A stretch of DNA of 64,000 nt from Anaerolineales bacterium (lineage in GTDB: Bacteria; Chloroflexota; Anaerolineae; Anaerolineales; Anaerolineaceae), in assembly GCA_020060485.1 (NCBI GenBank), contig JAGVAB010000144.1:22371-86370 (forward strand), written 5' to 3'. This document shows, one piece after another, positions 60,518 through 64,000 of the stretch. The notes under the pieces are model-generated. The model did no database searches and was not told the origin of the DNA. It was given only the letters and a program-made list of their open reading frames with translations. The position numbers and the translations under genes are program-made. Positions within the stretch are counted from its first letter, which is position 1. Each line of letters begins with the position of its first letter.

Positions 60518-61414
60518 ATGCGCAAACTGCTTTACCGAATTCTTCCCGAAACCTGGGTGCCCTATGTGCTGCACACCCGGCCGCGCGCCTGGCCCATAGT
60601 AACCGCACACATGACGGTTGGTCTCATCCTGGCCCGCGGTCTGCGCTTCGATGCCCTGACCATCGAGCAATGGCTGCTGGCTGCGCTGGCCTGGGGAATC
60701 CTGGGGAATGGCGGTACCCTGGCCATCAACAGCGCTTATGACCACGACGAGGGCGATATTGGCTATCTGGACAACCCTCCGCCGGCTCCAGCCCATCTGG
60801 TCTGGTTCTCGCTGATCCTGCTGACGCTGGGGCTGATCCCTTCCGCTTTGCTGGGGACGTCTTTTCTCATCGCCTATGTTCTTTCCTTCATCATGTCAGT
60901 GTTGTATTCTGTTCCCCCCATGCGCCTGAAAGCCCGCGCCGGCCTGGATGTATTGATCAACAGCATCGGCTTTGGGTCTTTGACTATTTTTGCCGGCTGG
61001 GCGGCCACATCGCGCCCCATCCAGGCACCTATCATTAACATCTGTCTGGCTTTCTTTTTCTTTTTCATTGGTTTTTACCCCCTCACTCAAATCTACCAAA
61101 TGGATGAAGACAGACAGCGCGGCGACCTGACCACTGCCCTGGCACTCGGCAAGAAGCGGGCCTTGTGGCTCGGCCTTGTTAGCGTGCTGCTCGGGTTCGT
61201 CTTTTTGGGCATCGAAACCCTGCGCCATTTTCCCGGCTGGCGCGCTGCCAGCCTGCTGGTGGCGATCCTTGCCTGGTGCGCAGTCTTGCTGCCCTGGCTG
61301 CGCAAACACGACACCGTGGACACACTTTATGAAAAACGGCGTTTCTACCTGGCACTCTATGCCTGGGCAGCTACCGATCTGGCAGTAGCCATAAGCTTCA
61401 TAGCAATTTATTGA
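60518..61414 (+). CDS. UbiA-family prenyltransferase
   Basis: A 298-residue membrane protein with eight or nine helices and both Mg-diphosphate motifs: NSAYDHDEGD (NxxxDxxxD) near residue 83 and YQMDEDRQRGD near residue 198. UbiA members attach prenyl chains to aromatic rings or, in the lycopene-elongase group, to carotenoid ends. Adjacency to the CrtI-like gene favours a carotenoid or prenyl-lipid product. AAAGGAG stands before the ATG. It is followed 21 bases later by the CDF transporter gene. Confidence 0.87.
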   Translation: MRKLLYRILPETWVPYVLHTRPRAWPIVTAHMTVGLILARGLRFDALTIEQWLLAALAWGILGNGGTLAINSAYDHDEGDIGYLDNPPPAPAHLVWFSLILLTLGLIPSALLGTSFLIAYVLSFIMSVLYSVPPMRLKARAGLDVLINSIGFGSLTIFAGWAATSRPIQAPIINICLAFFFFFIGFYPLTQIYQMDEDRQRGDLTTALALGKKRALWLGLVSVLLGFVFLGIETLRHFPGWRAASLLVAILAWCAVLLPWLRKHDTVDTLYEKRRFYLALYAWAATDLAVAISFIAIY

Positions 61415-61435
61415 TAATTTTGGTAAAATTCATCC

Positions 61436-62350
61436 ATGAATCATTCTCACACACATTCCCACGCCCCGGCAGGCAGCACAAACAGCATCAAGGTGGCCTT
61501 TCTACTCAACCTGGGTTTTACCCTGCTTGAGATCGTCGGCGGTCTGTGGACCAACAGCCTGGCTATCCTCTCGGACGCAGTGCACGACCTGGGAGACAGT
61601 CTCTCGCTGGGCCTTTCCTGGTATCTGGCCAAGGTATCTGACCGCGGCAACGACCACAAATTCAGCTATGGCTACCGGCGCTATTCCCTGCTGGGCGCTT
61701 TGATCAACACCCTGATCCTCATCTTCGGCGGTGTGTTCGTATTGAGCCAGGCCATACCGCGCTTGCTGCATCCCGAACCCATCCACGCCCCCGGCATGGT
61801 GCTTTTCGCGGTGGTCGGCATCCTGATCAACGGAGCGGCAGTTTTGCGCCTGCGCGGCCAGAAAGACCTCAATGCCCGCGTGGCTGCCCTGCACCTGCTG
61901 GAGGATGTTCTGGGCTGGGCGGCTGTGCTTGTGGTCAGCATCATCCTGCTCTTTAAGGACATCCCTATCCTCGACCCCGCCCTGTCCATCATGATCACCG
62001 TCTATGTGCTGTATAATGTGATCGCCAATCTGAAGAAAACTCTCAGCCTTTTCCTGCAGGGGGTACCGGAGGGCATTGAGATCCAATCGGTCGAAGACCG
62101 CCTGCTTGCTTTGGAACAGGTGCAATCCCTCCACCACACCCACGTCTGGTCGCTGGACGGTGCTCATCACGTGCTTACCACCCACGTAGTAGTGGATGAC
62201 GGCTCATCACGGGAAGACATCCTTCAACTCAAGAAGACCATCAAAGAGTATGCCAGGGAAATCCATATCGAGCATGTGACTGTTGAAGTGGAATATGAAG
62301 AAGAAGACTGCCACATGAAGCACCCCAACGGCAGCGGCGGATGCATGTGA
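61436..62350 (+). CDS. CDF-family zinc/divalent cation exporter
   Basis: A 304-residue exporter with six helices. The zinc-site residues are in TM2 (LSDAVHDLGDS) and TM5 (HLLEDVLGW), the HxxxD pairs of zinc-type CDFs. The N-terminus (MNHSHTHSHAP) is His-rich, and a cytosolic domain (LLALEQVQSLHHTHVWSLDGAHHVLTTHVVV) and Cys/His tail (CHMKHPNGSGGCM) complete it. It probably protects against zinc excess and complements the znu importer elsewhere in the window. Confidence 0.93.
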   Translation: MNHSHTHSHAPAGSTNSIKVAFLLNLGFTLLEIVGGLWTNSLAILSDAVHDLGDSLSLGLSWYLAKVSDRGNDHKFSYGYRRYSLLGALINTLILIFGGVFVLSQAIPRLLHPEPIHAPGMVLFAVVGILINGAAVLRLRGQKDLNARVAALHLLEDVLGWAAVLVVSIILLFKDIPILDPALSIMITVYVLYNVIANLKKTLSLFLQGVPEGIEIQSVEDRLLALEQVQSLHHTHVWSLDGAHHVLTTHVVVDDGSSREDILQLKKTIKEYAREIHIEHVTVEVEYEEEDCHMKHPNGSGGCM

Positions 62351-62386
62351 CACTCCCCCGCTGGTCAACAGAGCGGGCTTAACGGC

Positions 62387-62418
62387 GAAGGCCGCCCTTG
62401 CGGGCGGCCTTCTGTTTT
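62387..62418 (+). terminator. Terminator after the CDF exporter
   Basis: Eleven-bp perfect stem GAAGGCCGCCC (62387-62397) and GGGCGGCCTTC (62402-62412) followed by TGTTTT. Confidence 0.9.
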
Positions 62419-62419
62419 C

Positions 62420-62465
62420 GCTGCGGCATCGCTCTAAAAAACTAAAGAAGGAGTGATGCCGCAGC
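62420..62465. repeat. Inverted repeat overlapping a very short reading frame
   Basis: Arms GCTGCGGCATC (62420-62430) and GATGCCGCAGC (62455-62465), 11 bp each, with a 24-base loop, in the gap after the CDF terminator. The right arm overlaps the short leftward frame at 62442-62495. On the leftward strand the loop carries TTTTTTAG, so a terminator or leader structure is possible. Confidence 0.55.
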
Positions 62466-62495
62466 TTTACGTTGACTACTTTTCATAATCGACAT
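62442..62495 (-). CDS. Possible 17-residue peptide with very strong ribosome site
   Basis: On the minus strand AAAGGAGGAGGTG stands directly before ATG at 62495, and the frame encodes MSIMKSSQRKAAASLLL then stops. The ribosome site is nearly a complete complement to the 16S tail. The peptide could be real or a leader; no gene follows on that strand before the CDF gene's end, so a leader role would have no target. Tentative. Confidence 0.3.
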   Translation of the reverse strand: MSIMKSSQRKAAASLLL

Positions 62496-62682
62496 CACCT
62501 CCTCCTTTCATAGAATGGCATGTTAATTGGCTGGTATCCCAACCTCTTTCATAAGTATTCCACAATCCACACCCTATGTCAAGCAAGTGATTCGGGTTTT
62601 ATGAAGTAAACAACAAGAGGCGTTTCAGCGTTGCTCTGGAGCAGCAAAACCCTTCCGCAGCAATTCCTTGCTGCCACGGTTT

Positions 62683-63843
62683 TCAGGGCCGGTTGAAGGT
62701 AAATTGCCACTGATCCACATTCACCGCAACCGCTGATGAAGCCTCGAGCACCTCGAACCAGGTACGCCCCGGCTTGAACGACACCGCATTGCCGTTCCCA
62801 TCCACCAGATGCAGCACCTCTGTGACCGTTTCCCGTTGCCAAAAGGCCGGATAGATCATCCCGTCCCGCGCCAGAAAGGCTTCGCCCTTGCCCAGCAGGT
62901 CAATATCATACACGCCGGGAGAGCTTGCTGTTTCCTCGATCAGCACGCGGTACGGGGCCAACAGGATGACCACATTCTCCGCCAGGATCGGCGCCTCCGT
63001 CAAGCGGTCGGTTTGCAAGGCATACACCGGTTTGTTGCGGTCCACATCATTCTCGGCATCCGCATAGCGCACATACCCTCCGCCAGCCGGATCATACTGC
63101 CAGTGGGAATACATGCCGCCTGAGAAGCGCACAAACAGGTCGCTGCCCGTCTGTCCATCCTGCGGCGGCTCAAGAGCAAAGGCCATGCCTTGCAGGTCAG
63201 GTCGTTCATTGTCCATCCGGTACAGCTCTACCACCTCTTTGACTGCGCCGGTATCAGCCAGCAGGTAATTCCAGCCGTTAGGGTCATAGCGGCGCAAGGC
63301 AGCCGCTGTATTCGGCCCTTCGCGGATCAAACGGTCGCCGAAGTCCGATTCCAGCATTTGCTCATACAGATCTGCATAGGCCCCGCCAAAGATCAACAGT
63401 GACTGGTACATTTCCACCAGGTGCATATCCACATGCCGCGCCGAACGGATCGGCCCCACCAGCGAGCTGTCCTGCCCGTAATATACCGCCGCAAAGCGCG
63501 TGTCGCCATATTCAATGTAGTATTCATATACAATATCTGCCAATGAAAGCCCCCATTGCGGGCGGCTCTCACGCGGCACATTCTGTACCTTGACAATGAT
63601 CGGCCGCCTTTCCAGCAATGCCGGGTCAGCTGCTGCCAGACCAGTCAAAGGATTGATCCCCGGCGGCAGTGCGGTGGGCGTTGGACGAGCTTCAGCAGTC
63701 GGCGTAGCTGCCGGTGTGCTGCTTGCCAAATGAACAGGGGTGGCCGTCAAGGCCTCCGCATCAGGAACAGGCTGCAAGGCAGCCCGGCTGCACCCGCCCG
63801 CCAGGAACAACAAACATCCTAAAAGTACCAGTTTTTTTCTCAT
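62683..63843 (-). CDS. DUF3048-family (YerB-like) lipoprotein
   Basis: A 386-residue lipoprotein with lipobox AGGC near residue 18 and a Thr/Ala/Pro linker. The DUF3048 core starts with PGINPLTGLAAADPALLERRPIIVKVQN-type sequence and includes PRESRPQWGLSLADIVYEYYIEYGDTRFAAVY-type segments, SLVGPIRSARHVDMHLV, FRPGRT-like end motifs and WQFTFNRP. Function of the family is unknown; YerB in Bacillus is a membrane lipoprotein. The gene is monocistronic and lies next to a repeat at the window edge. Confidence 0.9.
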   Translation of the reverse strand: MRKKLVLLGCLLFLAGGCSRAALQPVPDAEALTATPVHLASSTPAATPTAEARPTPTALPPGINPLTGLAAADPALLERRPIIVKVQNVPRESRPQWGLSLADIVYEYYIEYGDTRFAAVYYGQDSSLVGPIRSARHVDMHLVEMYQSLLIFGGAYADLYEQMLESDFGDRLIREGPNTAAALRRYDPNGWNYLLADTGAVKEVVELYRMDNERPDLQGMAFALEPPQDGQTGSDLFVRFSGGMYSHWQYDPAGGGYVRYADAENDVDRNKPVYALQTDRLTEAPILAENVVILLAPYRVLIEETASSPGVYDIDLLGKGEAFLARDGMIYPAFWQRETVTEVLHLVDGNGNAVSFKPGRTWFEVLEASSAVAVNVDQWQFTFNRP

Positions 63844-63911
63844 CCCGTCATTTTAACATACCCGGCCAGAACTTTAATGCGAAATTCAGCGGGGCTTTGG
63901 GAACAACTATA

Positions 63912-64000
63912 GCTTTCTCAAAGTTAATTTTCCATTTGTTTCTTTTATTGATGGCACAAGGCCGGACGAAAGACGGTCTGTGTATCACCAGGGTTTATTC
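63912..64000 (+). repeat. Dispersed repeat, copy 2 (runs off the window)
   Basis: Matches 39848-39936 at 83 of 89 positions in the same orientation, and continues past the window edge. No coding sense is visible. Confidence 0.85.

Noticed and set aside
59771..60796. 341-codon frame on the minus strand
   Set aside because: Antisense to the CrtI-like and UbiA genes, which have clear motifs.

Overview
The window looks like chromosome from an anaerobic, heterotrophic Chloroflexota bacterium, most likely Anaerolineae. I infer this from the kinds of genes present, such as lipoproteins with Thr/Ala/Pro-rich linkers, a DUF3048 lipoprotein, Ig-like surface proteins, a tungsten-type aldehyde oxidoreductase, molybdenum hydroxylases and CrtI/UbiA-type isoprenoid genes. 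There is no rRNA or other taxonomic marker to settle it. I saw no tRNA, rRNA, CRISPR array, integrase or intact insertion sequence.

Region 1 (1-18.6 kb) is the most unusual part. Fifteen genes read leftward in one tight run from 18412 to 1269: a lipoyl E2 acyltransferase, two pteridine-reductase-like SDRs, a three-subunit molybdenum hydroxylase, a TRZ/ATZ-type amidohydrolase, two UroD/MtaA-family proteins, a UbiD-family decarboxylase, a luciferase-like flavin enzyme, YgeY, the knotted carbamoyltransferase YgeW, a MoaD-like protein and an aldehyde:ferredoxin oxidoreductase. An XRE-cupin regulator gene follows. Almost the same palindromic operator, TTTACTTTACAT(T)TGTAAA, lies before the first gene of the run and before the regulator gene, so the set is probably one regulon. 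The gene content suggests anaerobic breakdown of an N-heterocycle (purine, pterin or similar) ending in carbamoyl phosphate; the substrate is not known.

Region 2 (18.7-25.8 kb) holds a CBS-domain protein, a PadR regulator, an orphan solute-binding lipoprotein, an isochorismatase-like hydrolase with an M20 amidohydrolase, and an SMP-30 lactonase with glycerate 2-kinase.

Region 3 (25.8-38.4 kb) is a second nucleobase module. A leftward operon encodes an NCS2 nucleobase permease, a second and more conventional molybdenum hydroxylase, AllF and AllG of oxamate carbamoyltransferase, a cyclase-family amidohydrolase and an unrecognised protein. AllH (DUF2877) is on the other strand behind two small membrane-protein genes. 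Together these suggest uptake and hydroxylation of a purine-like base and energy recovery from oxamate.

Region 4 (38.4-48.7 kb) has signalling and surface genes: a membrane protein with tandem degenerate GGDEF domains, a polyferredoxin membrane protein, a DUF438/hemerythrin/PAS protein, a TolB-like lipoprotein, and a 922-residue surface protein whose AT-rich C-terminal coding part continues into two AT-rich multi-spanning membrane-protein genes. That last arrangement resembles a toxin-immunity cassette.

Region 5 (48.7-64 kb) carries a znuABC-type zinc importer with a MoaB-like gene and a Fur/Zur-type box, an F420-type LLM oxidoreductase, a SlyD-like FKBP isomerase flanked by inverted copies of a small TIR element, an acyltransferase-like protein, a class-V aminotransferase, a CrtI-like oxidoreductase with a UbiA-family prenyltransferase, a CDF zinc exporter and a DUF3048 lipoprotein. 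Several families of dispersed repeats occur across the window.
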